Source of the DNA: Anolis sagrei
Lineage: Eukaryota > Chordata > Lepidosauria > Squamata > Anolidae
Length of the DNA stretch: 64,000 nt
Assembly: GCF_037176765.1 (NCBI RefSeq)
Contig: NC_090023.1
Coordinates: forward strand, 147,102,866-147,166,865
Direction: 5' to 3'
The position numbers were made by a program, and so were the translations under genes. The notes beneath the pieces were generated by a model. The model was given only the letters and a program-made list of their open reading frames with translations, did no database searches and was not told the origin of the DNA. Below are positions 47,713 through 60,000 of the stretch, piece after piece. The number at the start of each line of letters is the position of its first letter. Position 1 is the stretch's first letter.

Positions 47713-49867
47713 TCTCAAGATACTTTAGTACTGACATTGACAGGGCTATTAAGAATGTAAAGCTTCTTCTTCATGGTCTCTGTGACTCCATGGTATAAGA
47801 TGTTCTTATGCACTGGGGTTTATGGCCTCTGTGGCAACCTTTAAAAAGTGTCTTATGCAGGTCTAAAAATCCCAAATGAGACTGTTACTCTTTATGACTT
47901 CATCTCACAAAAGGGTGGCAGGAAGCGTGTGGAATTGTCTTTGTGTGGCATTTCATGGGGTTCTGTCTTTAAAGAAGATGGAGAATTTACTTACCCCCAT
48001 CACACAGGATCGTCTCCTTAGCTCAGCCATTTCAAGGATTCCAGTGCATTTTTAAAAACAGGCATTCTTTCTGAAACACCACTTTCCATGGGATCATTCT
48101 CTTTAAACCTCTACACTAAAGAAGACATGCACTTTTAAAACCACTTTATGAATGGGACCCACACTGTCTTGAAACCACTAACGGAAACAGAAGCATTACC
48201 CACATTAATGCCCACACTGAAATATAACTGAAAAAAATCCACTACTTCCCATCCCTAAGAAAAATCCCTGTTTTGAAGTGTTTCTGTTCACAAGAAAAGG
48301 AGTGGAGTCGATTTTTGCTCGTCTTTGAAATTCTCTTTCTACATGCTGCAGAGATGGAGTCCCATGAAGAACCAAGGGAAGCAGTCCTGCATTGTTTGAT
48401 GGGCTCCATGGGAGTCAGTCTTTAAAGTGTGTAAAACAGGAAGAAATGGAGAATAACCTCCATATATGAGGTCATTTGTGTCTTTTCTGTCTGGGAGATG
48501 TTTTACTTCTCAGGTCAAACAGAACAAAGCATCGAGTCTGAAAGCTCTATTCTATGAAAATGTCTTAAGAGCTACTCCTGCATCAGCGAAGTCTGGGCTC
48601 AGATCCATGATACATGCCTTTATAACATCATTTAGTGCTTCATGGACTGCAACTGTTTCTGGTTCCTATGTAAAATGGATCAAAGTGCAAATATAATCAC
48701 TCAAATACAAATCATGTTATGATACAGAAGATGGCTTGAATCCTCTTCTTCTCAATTCCATTCTCTGGTTGATTCCAAACCGTTCTCTCATGGGAAAGTA
48801 GGAGAGAACACAGAAGCATCAAGAACTTTCACATAGTTCTCTGAAACAATGAGACTCAGGCATTAACTCGATATGGAGTAATTGGTACCACACTCACTGA
48901 GTTAGGCCTTCTTGAAAGACAGTGGAGGCAGTTTCTGCAGCTCCAGTTCCAGAAAGATCTTCCCAACCTTCATTTCTTGGTACTGTTTCCAAGAGTGAGG
49001 TATTGGAATCCTCCTCTTGACTACAAAATCTGACTCTTTTTAGTGAGTTTCATCGCACCATTCAGTCTCCTAGACCTATACTTCTCAACCCCATTGCGGA
49101 GCTGTACTTTGCAAAATCACACACATAAGACATGCACAGTCTAGATTGAATTCATTCAGCGACTCATTTGGTAGGTTTCAATCGAGATATATTTGCTGCT
49201 CTTGACATTGTTAAGATATCACAGATTGCACTTCAGATATGGTAATTCTCCCTATTATCACAATAGTTACCTTCTTCACAGTACTTCTGCAGAGATTCTG
49301 GTCATCCACATAATTACAGAGACTTTAAACATACTTTACATCAGTACCATGAGATAGATGAGTTATACCACAGGAATGGACGACTGGAACGTAGAACTTT
49401 TAAGACATTGGCTTCTTCAGTTCTTGAGCCGTCTATATTGTCACAGTGGATATCTCAGTCATAGGCTAGAGATTTTGTCTTACTAGAAGGAAAATCTACA
49501 ATGTTACCTCTTCCACAGTCTCCATCTTAATCTGGGGTTCATCCTTCTACTGTATCCTCTGCTGTTGTCAGCATCTTATCTATTTCAGTGCTTAAGATTG
49601 ACTACTTCTTCCACTCTGAACAGATTCAGATTTGGAGTCTACATCATCAAACCCACCAGTTTGACAGTCTTTTCCACCTCTTCACTCATGACGTTTGTCA
49701 ACATCATGCTTTCTGCTTTCCTACAAAATCCCATGGCTGATCTGAAATGCTCTCTCCATTGCTTGAATGCTCCTTTTCGGAAGTCATAAAGATGTTTCGT
49801 ATGTTGTTGCAACATTTATTGAAATGGATTGCAGCAACAATCAGACTAGCATATGCACTTATTGGCA

Positions 49868-50460
49868 AGAGAACTTCTGCACAACCAAGAAGCCACCCTA
49901 CCTGCGCGACCGCATCTCCATCTACGAGCCCACACGCTCACTTCGATCATCTGGGGAGGCCCTGCTCGTGATCCCATCCACGTCGCAAGCGCGCTTGGTG
50001 GGGACACGGGACAGGGCTTTCTCTGTGGCGGCCCCCCGACTTTGGAACGCCCTTCCAAAAGATCTCCGACAGGCCCCTACCCTAGCAGTTTTCAGAAGGA
50101 ATTTAAAAACTTGGCTGTTCCGCTGTGCCTTCTCAGAATAGGAACCCCCATCCCAAGCCATAGTAGCACTTTAGCACAACTAATGTCGCTGCACACCGCA
50201 CTTTTATCCTACGTTCCTCCTACCATTTCAGCACTTTTAACCCTGTACCCCATTGCACCGGCCGAGCCAGTTTTAAATAATGTCTTGATGTATTGCCATT
50301 GTTGTTGTTTTGCTTAATTGTTTGATTTGCTTTGTTTATTGTTGTGTTACGTTTTTTATTGTATTGTGTTTTGAGGCTTCGGCCTGTGTAAGCCGCATCG
50401 AGTCCTTCGGGAGATGCTAGCGGGGTACAAATAAAGTTAATAATAATAATAATAATAATA
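49868..50460 (+). mobile_element. CR1/L2-type LINE 3' end
   Basis: The frame YEPTRSLRSSGEALLVIPST to LRQAPTLAVFRRNLKTWLFR is the ORF2 C-terminus, then a UTR (gtaagccgcatcgagtcctt) and a TAA tail. It interrupts the DIRS-like fossil. Unlike 39570 it has no obvious shift in this short stretch. Confidence 0.85.
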
Positions 50461-50806
50461 ACTTGATCAATGGCTATGTCTACTGCCTTTTTACATGGTG
50501 TACCTCTAACCTAGTCTCAATCTTTGATATTTATTTCTTACTATAGACTAGACACAAGTTTTCAAACCAAGATTGCATTTGGGAAGGCTGTGCTTTTCTT
50601 TTGTGTGGAATGACACTCCTCCTATGGCTACTAGTTTCCCATTTGTTTGAGTCACAGAGATCATGAAGAAGGAAGTCAGGTTGTTTAGCTGTAACTGTAT
50701 TTCCTTAAGCAATCATCTTGTGAACTCACACAACCCCACCCGTACCCCATTGTTGTGTCTTGCCTTTCCTTAGATCATTGGCTGCTGCACTGGAAACCAT
50801 AAAACT

Positions 50807-50825
50807 GGGGGGGGGGGGGGGGGGG
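50807..50825. repeat. G homopolymer, 19 bp
   Basis: An uninterrupted run of 19 G bases. Such runs are prone to assembly error and can form quadruplexes. Confidence 0.9.
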
Positions 50826-51006
50826 TTAGCCAGGAAACGTCTTGGTTACACATGCAGGGGATGTACAGGGTGACCATAATGATTAATAGCTCTAGAAAGT
50901 TCTGAAAGATGTGCTGTGCAGGCAACCCATTTGTGTGAATTCACAGATGACCAGCAACTTGTCCTTCTATGTCATACTCATTCTAAAGACGTGTGCAAGG
51001 AAGTAT

Positions 51007-51556
51007 CAAGCAATGCCCTATTTACTTGAATCTAATGTTCACCTTTTTTTGGCCAAAATTAGGGTACGCATTAGATTTGTGTCATATAGTTATCTTAGTA
51101 CTGAGCCAAAGCAAAAGGGAAGCTGCTTTAGAAACTGCACCTGGAGCTATTTGAGGGATGTCACCTCAAATTTAATTGCTATGGCTCCACGCCATGCAAT
51201 TCTGGGATCTGTAGTTTGGTGAGGCATCAGCATTCTTTGGCAGAGAAAACCCAAGACCTTGTCAAACAACTTGATTTCATAACTGTTAAAGTGGATTCAT
51301 TCTACAGCACAGATGCACCCCAAGTTTTTCTTTTCAATTGCTAGAAGCTTTTGTGTTCTAACACTTTTGTTTTTAAAGAAGGCATTCTAAGCAGGCAGCC
51401 ACTGTAATGCATACCTTTTTGACCAAATTGCAAAGAGTGCACTTTTTGCCGCGGCACATTACATTTGGCAGCAAATTCTTTTTTGTTTCATTGTTTTGTA
51501 AACTGAGGTGTGCATTAGATTCAATGGTGCATTAGACTTGAGTAAACAGGCACTCC
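51007..51556. mobile_element. Non-autonomous DNA transposon, copy B
   Basis: It starts ccctatttacttgaatctaat and ends ttagacttgagtaaacagg, inverted ends, with an interior colinear with 17586-18155. About 550 bp. Confidence 0.65.
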
Positions 51557-51611
51557 AAAATGCCTATTTTGTAATAACAAACTACTCAGATTTCTTTCTT
51601 TCACTACCAGA

Positions 51612-51840
51612 ATCATAGATTTCATCTGAACATTAGGAAGAACTTCCTGACTGTGAAAGCCGTTCAGCAGTGGAACTCTCTGCCCCGGAGTGTGGTGGAG
51701 GCTCCTTCTTTGGAAGCTTTTAAAGAGAGGCTGGATGGCCATCTGTCAGGGGTGCTTTGAATGCAATATTCCTGCTTCTTGGCAGGGTGTTGGACTGGAT
51801 GCCCTGTGAGGTCTCTTTCAACTCTATGATTCTATGATTA
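51612..51840 (+). mobile_element. CR1 LINE 3' end
   Basis: The words aggaagaacttcctgactg, gtgtggtggaggctccttct and gaggctggatggccatctgt are the CR1 ORF2 end, and the 3' terminus is the 8-bp repeat attctatg. Well preserved. Confidence 0.9.
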
Positions 51841-51899
51841 TCACCCCCATACAGTTGTCTTCCCATGCCAGAGATGATACTGGAGAAGCCAACAAACAA

Positions 51900-53080
51900 C
51901 ATGGCTACTTACCATGCTTATACATTTGTAATAACCATGAAAAATATCACACATCCTGTGAAGCAGCTTCTAGGAACTTTTGAAAATTATCAAGTTGAAA
52001 ATTCATTATAGTAAGGCTTATATCTTTGGGTATTTCACTGTATCTTCTATTTCTACATCTTTGCAGCAAAAAAAAACCCCTCCCACCAAAATAATAATAA
52101 CAACATGAAAAGCAGACCTGAGAAATCCCGCTTGAAAAACCACAAAAGGCACAAAAATATCCACTTTGGGATTAGAAGCGCAGAGTTCAGAACCAATGAA
52201 TTCCTGAACAATATACTGCTGAATGTGTCAAAGGCACTTCAATATGTAGTAAAATACTGAATGAAGCATGACCTGGTTTGTTCATAAGGCGAGAGTTCTG
52301 AAACTGAGCTTTGTTGATCTGGCTACAGCAGATTTGCCTTCTTATCTCTGTAGTCCTTCTACTTCCTTAGAAAGAAGGCGTGCTCATTGGTATCTGGAAC
52401 TTGTTGCAGCTTTGAAGTATTCTGAGCAGGTGGGGACAGCAGGACTGAAGAGGAAGGAAAAGCTTAGAAAAATAACCTCTGCTGAACTCTTTGGAGGCAC
52501 CAGCTTTTTGTAGCACCTTGAACAGGGATGGGATGGCACCTCTAAGAACAGCTATGAAGAAGGTATGTGTTTCCCAGGCCTCCTCCTACACAGGGAAGAG
52601 TCAGCACCACAGCTGTCAACCTGTACTGCAGAGGATTCTTCCAGTGGAACTAAAGTGCTGCAGCTGAAATTGAGAGCGTTCTGAGGATAAAAGCAAGATT
52701 TAGCCCCAAAGCTACCTGACACTAACTCCACAAGTGGGCCACTTTCAAGAAGCAATGTCTGGTTAAGCCTATATTCATTATTGCTTAGTACTAATTCATT
52801 CAGGAGAAGACTAAACTGGACTAAACTGACAAAAGTTAACTCACTTTTGGTTGTAAAAAATTAAGGCCACAAGAAAGGAAAAGACTCCCCTCCCCCTTTT
52901 AGTAACTGACACCTGACAGTAATATGGGTCCCAAAGTCCCTGGTGAATGTCAGGCCATTTGATGGGGATGCTATAGCCCTATGGCTGCAATGGAATGTTT
53001 CTGCTACCCAGCTCCTACCCAGCAAGGTCTTCACCACCCAAGTTTCTGGATGGAGATGCTGGAATCAGAGCATGCCCTTT
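51900..53080. other. Intergenic, nothing recognised
   Basis: No named element or gene seen; short open frames only. Confidence 0.4.
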
Positions 53081-53084
53081 ACTA

Positions 53085-53402
53085 TTAAAGGTAAAGGTTT
53101 CCCCTGACATTAAGTCCAGTCGTGTCTGACTCTGTGGGGTGGTGTTCAAGCCGAAGAGCCGGCGTTGTCTGTAGACGCCTCCAAGGTCATGTGGCCAGCA
53201 TGACTTCATGGACCACCATTACCTTCCCGCCAAAGCGGTACTTATTGATCTACTCACATTTGCATGTTTTCAAACTGCTAGGTTGGCAGGAGCTGGGCCT
53301 AACAGTGGGAGCTCACCCCCGCTCCCCTGATTCAAACCACCAACCTTTCGGTCAGCAAGTTCAGCAGCTCAGTGGTTTAACCCACTGCACCACCAGGGGG
53401 CC
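53085..53402 (-). mobile_element. Sauria SINE, near full length
   Basis: Inverted, from aaaggtaaaggtttcccctg to ccactgcaccaccaggggg, including aagccgaagagccggcg and tcaaactgctaggttggcag. The polymerase III head is at the right. Confidence 0.9.
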
Positions 53403-53804
53403 ATCCTCTACTATTAGGATATATTATATCCCCAATACCAAGTCATCAAATGACAAGCGATAGTCTACCCAGACTATTTAGTATTGCCACTTTCCATTCT
53501 TTTGTGTGGGAGGTATTGGAGTACAACAAGGCTTTGATGCAAGAGCAAGAAAATCTTGCTACCTAAAGGCCACTGGTGGGACATGATATCTGAGTGTGCT
53601 TATAACAGTGAATGTCCATGTCACCGTTAGTGTAGCACATAAACAAAATAAAGAAGTGATCTGATGCTAAGGCATGATCCAAAATAATGTTGTCTTTTGA
53701 GGTGAGGTCCCCTTTTGATTGCTCAGCATCCCAGTATGCACAGTTTGTCCTGGCGTCTTGTGGGAGCTCTTGTGCACACAAGGAATCGTCCTCCAGGAGC
53801 CATT

Positions 53805-54049
53805 CTACATCATGGCCAAGTTCTCCAAGTGACTGTGCAGGTGTGACATGCTTGGAGTGCTGCTGTCCACTTTGTAGCTTTTAGAAGTCCGCCTGGCTTT
53901 CAGAAGAACCAGGAAGGTGTCTGTGGAAATGGCTCCAAATTCAGCAGTAAAGGTGCCATAGAAAACGAGCACATTTATTATAAACATCCACTCACAGAGA
54001 GCAGCCAAGTGTTGAAGAACAAAGCTCTGCTGGATAAAAAATACACCAC
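53805..54049 (-). CDS. TMEM150A: TMEM150A-like last coding exon
   Basis: It encodes GVFFIQQSFVLQHLAALCEW, the last membrane span (IINVLVFYGTF), AEFGAISTDTF and a Ser-rich cytosolic tail ending LENLAMM. Acceptor acccccag; stop TAG. Confidence 0.93.
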
Positions 54050-57000
54050 CTGGGGGTAGCATAGTCAAGGCAAACAAGATCAAAAGGCAGATGCAGAAAA
54101 AGCAGAAGCAACAAGGCAAACAGGCAAAACAAACACATTGTATGTAGCCTTGGGTGACTCTTCTCAACTACAACTTGATTTCAGCTTGGCAACTCTTTCC
54201 AGCTTTGAGGATCAGGTTTAAGAAATGCAGCCCCATCCAGGAACTTACAAAATTAGCATACACATTCACGATAGCCCTGTTTTACATTTCAAGCCCAGTA
54301 ATTTAAGGTCGGGAGACATTCTTGGACTATAACAAAATTGTAAACTGGGGAAATTAATGGTCTAAATCTCTTATTTCTCACTTTAAAGGAATTACAAATT
54401 ATTTGTGGGGGAATTAATATACCTCCCCTTATGAAATTCCCTAACAATGTGATATAAAGAGGAATTTCTACATTTTTAGGGGCAAAAATGAAAAACAAGC
54501 ATGCCCTTGCTTTTATTTGCAACATACTATGTTAAAAACAAAACTGGCTGAAAATGCAAATATTCCTATCTAATGAAATGTTTTAATTTTTATCTGAAAG
54601 GACAGTTCTCTTTCTTGCAACTCAGAATTAGCCATTTCTCTATCTGACAAATAAGAAATACACATTCAGCCTAATGACTCATTAGGCCAGAGGTTTTTAA
54701 CCTGTGGGCTGCGGACCACCAGTAGGCTGCGAGGACGAAAATCTGGTCTGCGAGTCTCCTCCCTCTTTATTTATTTTATTTTATTTCCACTCCTTTTGCG
54801 CTGCCTGACACTCTTTCCCTGTCGCTGATCAGCCCTGCCCCCTTGGATAGACCACATCAGCTCTAGATTATTTATTTATTTATTTACAACAGTTATATGC
54901 TGCCCTTCTCACCTTTTATATCAAATTATCAAATATGGTTTTCTGTGAGCGAACAGATGGCCACTACCGGATGGCATATGTTCTGCATCAGAAACTACAG
55001 CTGATGTGGTCTATCCAATGCAATTTTCTGAATCAGCAGCCCAAATAACCAAACCAAATCTAAAGCTGACCAAAAACTGATTGGTAACCCTTTTGGTACT
55101 AATATTGAAGAGTGGGCCCTGGTCAAAGTGGTCCCTGATCAAATAAAGGTTGGTAACCACTGCTTTAGGCTGAAGGAAGGTGACAAACCTAAGCTAAGCA
55201 CTATAACAATAACATCAATGTTATCTACACTGTTTTCTATTGCAAAGGCCCACTTACAATATCTGGCCATACTTGCACAGAAGAGTACACAGAAAGCACC
55301 CATATCATACATATGGGAAACAAAGTCTAATCTATTATTTTGAAAAGAATGAAGACTAGGCGAGTTATAAACACATATCCTAATTTACTTGCTGCATTAC
55401 ATATTCATTTGAGAACTTAATGCCTTAATTCACACTTACTATAGTCTCCTTCCTCACCTTATTCAGTCAAGGACAGTGTAATCTGATGTCAAACTAGAAA
55501 GACTCTCCCCCACCCCCATTGTTGCAAACATTCAAGGAAGCTAGCCAGTCAGGCTCACATACACATATATTGTTTCTATGTCCATAAGAGAAGAAATCCT
55601 ACATTCTAGAGTCTGTTCAGGAAACTGTATCACCCCACCCCTCGAGCCCAAAATGGGTTTTGCACATTTCATCTTCATGGACTATCAGAGGCATGAATAC
55701 TGAATACATGGGCGTAGAACTCAGACTACATGGACTGATGGGAACACCACACAGAAACCAAAACTGACTCTGTCCCAGAATCAAGCCAAAAGACTAATTA
55801 AAATAAATCTAGATAATCTGCCTCATTCAGAACTCCCCCATATGCTCTGGTACTTTGCCCAAAAATGGAATATTTGAGAATTCCCAATGGTACATGCTAA
55901 AAAGTTTCAGTATCTATATTTATATTGTACACATGCAACTCAGTCTCTGGCCTGTTTGTACAAAATTAATTTCCATTAAATTCAACATGATTTATACTCA
56001 AGCAAGGGCCCTATTTTTATTTATTTACCATATTTATACCCTGCCCTTCTCAACCCTAGAGGGGACTCAAGGTGGCTTACACATATTCAATACCTTGACA
56101 ACATACAATTAAAATAAACTTTTAAATTAAGATTAAAATTAATACAAATTAAAACAGTTAAAAACATTACATCCATTATTAAAACCATGCCAGGCAGATC
56201 CTAGGCAGATCTTTTCCCGACTGTTCCAGATTGCCTAGCAAAATTCAAGTTAATTAAATTTCATCCATCAACCTTACTTGTCTCTAGACTCCCTTATTTT
56301 TCCCAAGCCATAATGCTGCAGGAAGGATACTAAAGATGAGGGTGATGAATGCCAAGGCTGCAAGGATGCTGCGCAGGTGGCCAGTCCAGTAATGGCCTCT
56401 GGATGTTGCCATGCGATATGTCAGAATCGACTGAACGAGTAAAAAGAGCATGCTGGTTGGGAATGCCACTCCTGCCCCGATGTAATGCAACACTTTTGCA
56501 TGGTCTACCTGCAAATGAGAGAAACAGGCCTGCTGAGGAATCCAAAATAACCAGTCAGGACAAAGGCTGCCCACTCTCAGCCCAGTCTACTCTTTCAAGC
56601 AGCACAGGGGGGACAGCGTGCTCAGACAGCCACATATTTATTTATTCATTTGCTACATTTATGCCCCACCCTTCTCACCCTGAAAGGGACTCAGAGTGGC
56701 TTACATATAAGGCACAATTTGATGCCACACAATTATACATCAGACAAAATAAACAATGCATTAAAACAACGCACTAAAACATATCAAACATTAAAACCAC
56801 GTATTAAAATCACATAATCAAAAACCATAGCAAAGGCCATTCCAATTGTCATGGCACTATTGTATTTCCAAGACCTTTCAGATGCTCAACAGCATACCAT
56901 TACTGTTACATGCTCCTTATGGGGTCGGTTTGCTCTCTCCCTATATCTCAGTGTACATTTGTGTCCCAAAGAGAGAGGCAGCAGAGATTTAAATTTCATC

Positions 57001-60000
57001 TAAATGCATACTGCCTAGATTACCATTAACATTGACTATACAATGAATGTGATGTTATTGCATTTTCCATTGTGTAATGTGAGGTGTAGAGCTTGGACTG
57101 AAAACTCTGAGAATCTTTATATTTACAGTTCAAATGTTAACTTCAGCGCATTTGCAAATCTCGAGCAGGGGAAATTGAAGGATGCCAGGAAAAGCAATAT
57201 CTTCTCTTCACATTAGTTAGGACACATTGCTATGTGAATGTTGGAAATCTGAAGAGTGGAGATGCAATTGTCTGCTTCTGGCCAGGGCCTGGTTATCAGT
57301 AGCTACAGTCTGCTGTAACTCACAGTAACTCACAAGGCTAAGAGCAGCTTGCTGCCACGAGGTTTATAGGGCTGATCCAATTTTGCAATTGAACAAGTAT
57401 CGCTCTATCTCCATGAAGCACTGCCAGAGCCAGGAAGAGAAAACCAGACACTCCAAGAAAGCAACAGCTGCCCAAACACTAAAAAAACAAAGCCCCTTTC
57501 CTCTGGCATCTCCTCATTCAGACACAGCAATCATTCAAAGCATGGCTACTAATAAAGGGAAAGCAAACACAATCATGACTCTTTTGCCCGGCTCCTCTGG
57601 GTTTCCCAGTTCGCTTGGCCAAGCATTCTGAACTCTATGGAAGGAGATGGAGGGGGCGCAGAAACCTCAAGGTCAGTCATCAGATGCTTAGCAACGTTCT
57701 GAGGCCCAGAGACTGATGGAGGCCAAGGCAAGAACTGAGATTAACACAACCGATTGAAACACCTCCAGGAATAGAGCTGGGTGGAGGATAAGGGCATTGC
57801 CTGCCTCCAAGTAAGAATTCCCCCCTCCAAAATGAAATTTGATTCTGTCCCATTTTTTTTTTTAGAATTGCAGAGTGGAACACTGAAAATGGTTTGCACC
57901 TATTTGTTTTATACCCATTCCTTTCACCTGTCTATTTTTCATATCCTCCATCTTTTTTGATTCTTTGTCCTCCCACATTTTCAGCTGCATTCAATTAACT
58001 GGTGGGAGGGAGGAGGGGCAGGGTCTTGAATCTTGCCCTTCCCCAGTGCCACTGGCCAAAGCAAACTTTGGTAGTGTCACTTAACTTGCCTTCTCTTCAT
58101 CACTGACAACAACTTGCATTTTGACCACACTCTGTCCACAAGCGTCCCAATTTTCACCTAAGAAATGTTGGGAGGATGTGCTTTTCTTTGGATGTGCAAA
58201 TTTTATTTTAATTCAGGAAAATTGCATTCAAAGTGTCCTTTGCGGGGACATGAGAAAAGCCTCCCACAGGATCTTAAAACAGAGACGGCCAATTCTCTCA
58301 TACCAGAAGCAACTTGCTGTTTCTCAAGTCACTTCTGACACGATTAAAAAGTATATTTTGTTTACATGTATTATGCAATTTACTTTATATTATACTACAG
58401 TTTTAATATTTTATTTGGATTATTTCTTTTTCAACAGTATTGTATTGTTTTATATTGAATTTTGTCTTTCTTCCCTCTCTGTGTATGAACACATATTTTA
58501 ACGTGTACATCTTTGGCAGGACTCACTGTTTTTGGTTGTCTTACTTATAAAGCACCATGTACACTGATGGGACTAAATAAATAAATAAATGACAAGAACA
58601 GAAGCAGGAGGAATGTGATGCTCTTCCTTCAGACTCTAATGGATTTCTTTCCTGTGACTTTATATGCAGGGAGATGCTGACTTACCTGGAAGTTGCCAAC
58701 CATAATGAGGCCAGCTGCACAGATCCAGCCTGTAGCTAACCCCAAGGTGTTGAGAAGGGAAGGGCCATAATGTTCCATGACATGAGCATATCTTAGCAGG
58801 CCAACCAGCACCACTAGAAAAAGGAAACAGTAGACAGCATTAGATGTTGATCTTTACCCACACCAGTGGTCCCCAACCCGTGGTCCGTGACCCACCAGTG
58901 GTCCCCAAGAATGAAAATATGGCCCATGGCCTCACCATTACTACACTATTTTCTCAAAACCACAAAAGTGACTGGTCTCACTAAACCCTCTTATAGTGCT
59001 GAGGCAACAGGGATGTCAGGAGGGGAGAGGCTGATTGCCCATAAAATATTACTACTACCACATCAGCTCTGGATTATTAAATATGGTTTTCTTTGGGTGA
59101 GCAGATGATGATTACTGGATGTTCTGTATCAGAAACTAGAGCTAATGTGGTCTATCCAGTGCAATTTTCTGAATCAGCACTCCAAATAACCAAACCGAAT
59201 CTAAAGTTAACCAAAAACTGATTTGTAACCCTCTTGGAACTAATGTTGGAGAGTGGTTCCTGTTCATAGTGGTCCCTGGTCAAGTGGTCCTTGGTCAAAA
59301 AAGGTGGGGAACTAGTGACCTACACAGTGAACATGAACTTCCTATTGCATCATCATCAGAAATAAGGAGAAGGGCAAGAATAGGAAAGGCACACAAATGG
59401 GTTCTCACTCCTCATGCCAAATGAATGTGAAACCACCAAGGCCAGGAAGGAGATAACCACTAAGGCTGTGGGGTGGGTTATAGTTAAACAAATAGCAAAT
59501 CCTCCAACTTCACACCTGTAATTTTATATGTTTAAAACAAGAAACCAATGTCCACCCTCTGTTTTGAGTCTAAAAACATGCAAGTGGTAACATCTAACAC
59601 CTCCACCCTCATGAGAACAGATGTAATGACAGGTTATACAGTAGCTTTCCCTCTTTCACAGCCTTCTCTGACATTTTCCTACCTAGCTGGGTCAGGCCTT
59701 TTTCATCCTGTATTTTGCTTCTGTGACACCTCATCTCTTCTTACAGACACACCAACAAAACTCCACATTTTCAGGTGGATTTGGTTGGGGGAACAGACTC
59801 ACCCATGAAGGAGCCCAGGCTGCAGATCAGACTGAAGAAGCAGCTCTCTGGTGGGAAGGTACCACACTTGCTGTGGAGAAAGATATGAAGACATCAGATG
59901 TTCTGATCAGAAACAGAACATCTGGAGGTATTTGTTACTAGACTTCTATATGAAACTAAAGCTGTTTGCATTATGCTTCCCAAGCTGTGTAGTTTGTGTT

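Larger units (their letters stand above)
47745..50850 (+). mobile_element. DIRS-like tyrosine-recombinase retroelement fossil
   Basis: Similar words in opposite orientation (cttcttcttcatggtctctg near 47766 and its inverse near 50650) bound the region, and traces of a tyrosine recombinase C-terminus lie on both sides of a LINE at 49868-50460. Other weak coding-like traces fill 48400-49800. The element is heavily broken and probably old. Extent and internal parts are approximate. Confidence 0.5.

Noticed and set aside
53085-53402. tRNA gene in the SINE head
   Set aside because: The polymerase III promoter-like words belong to a SINE head that recurs at several loci; no intact tRNA fold was seen here or in the SINEs at 13016, 30582 and 38105.
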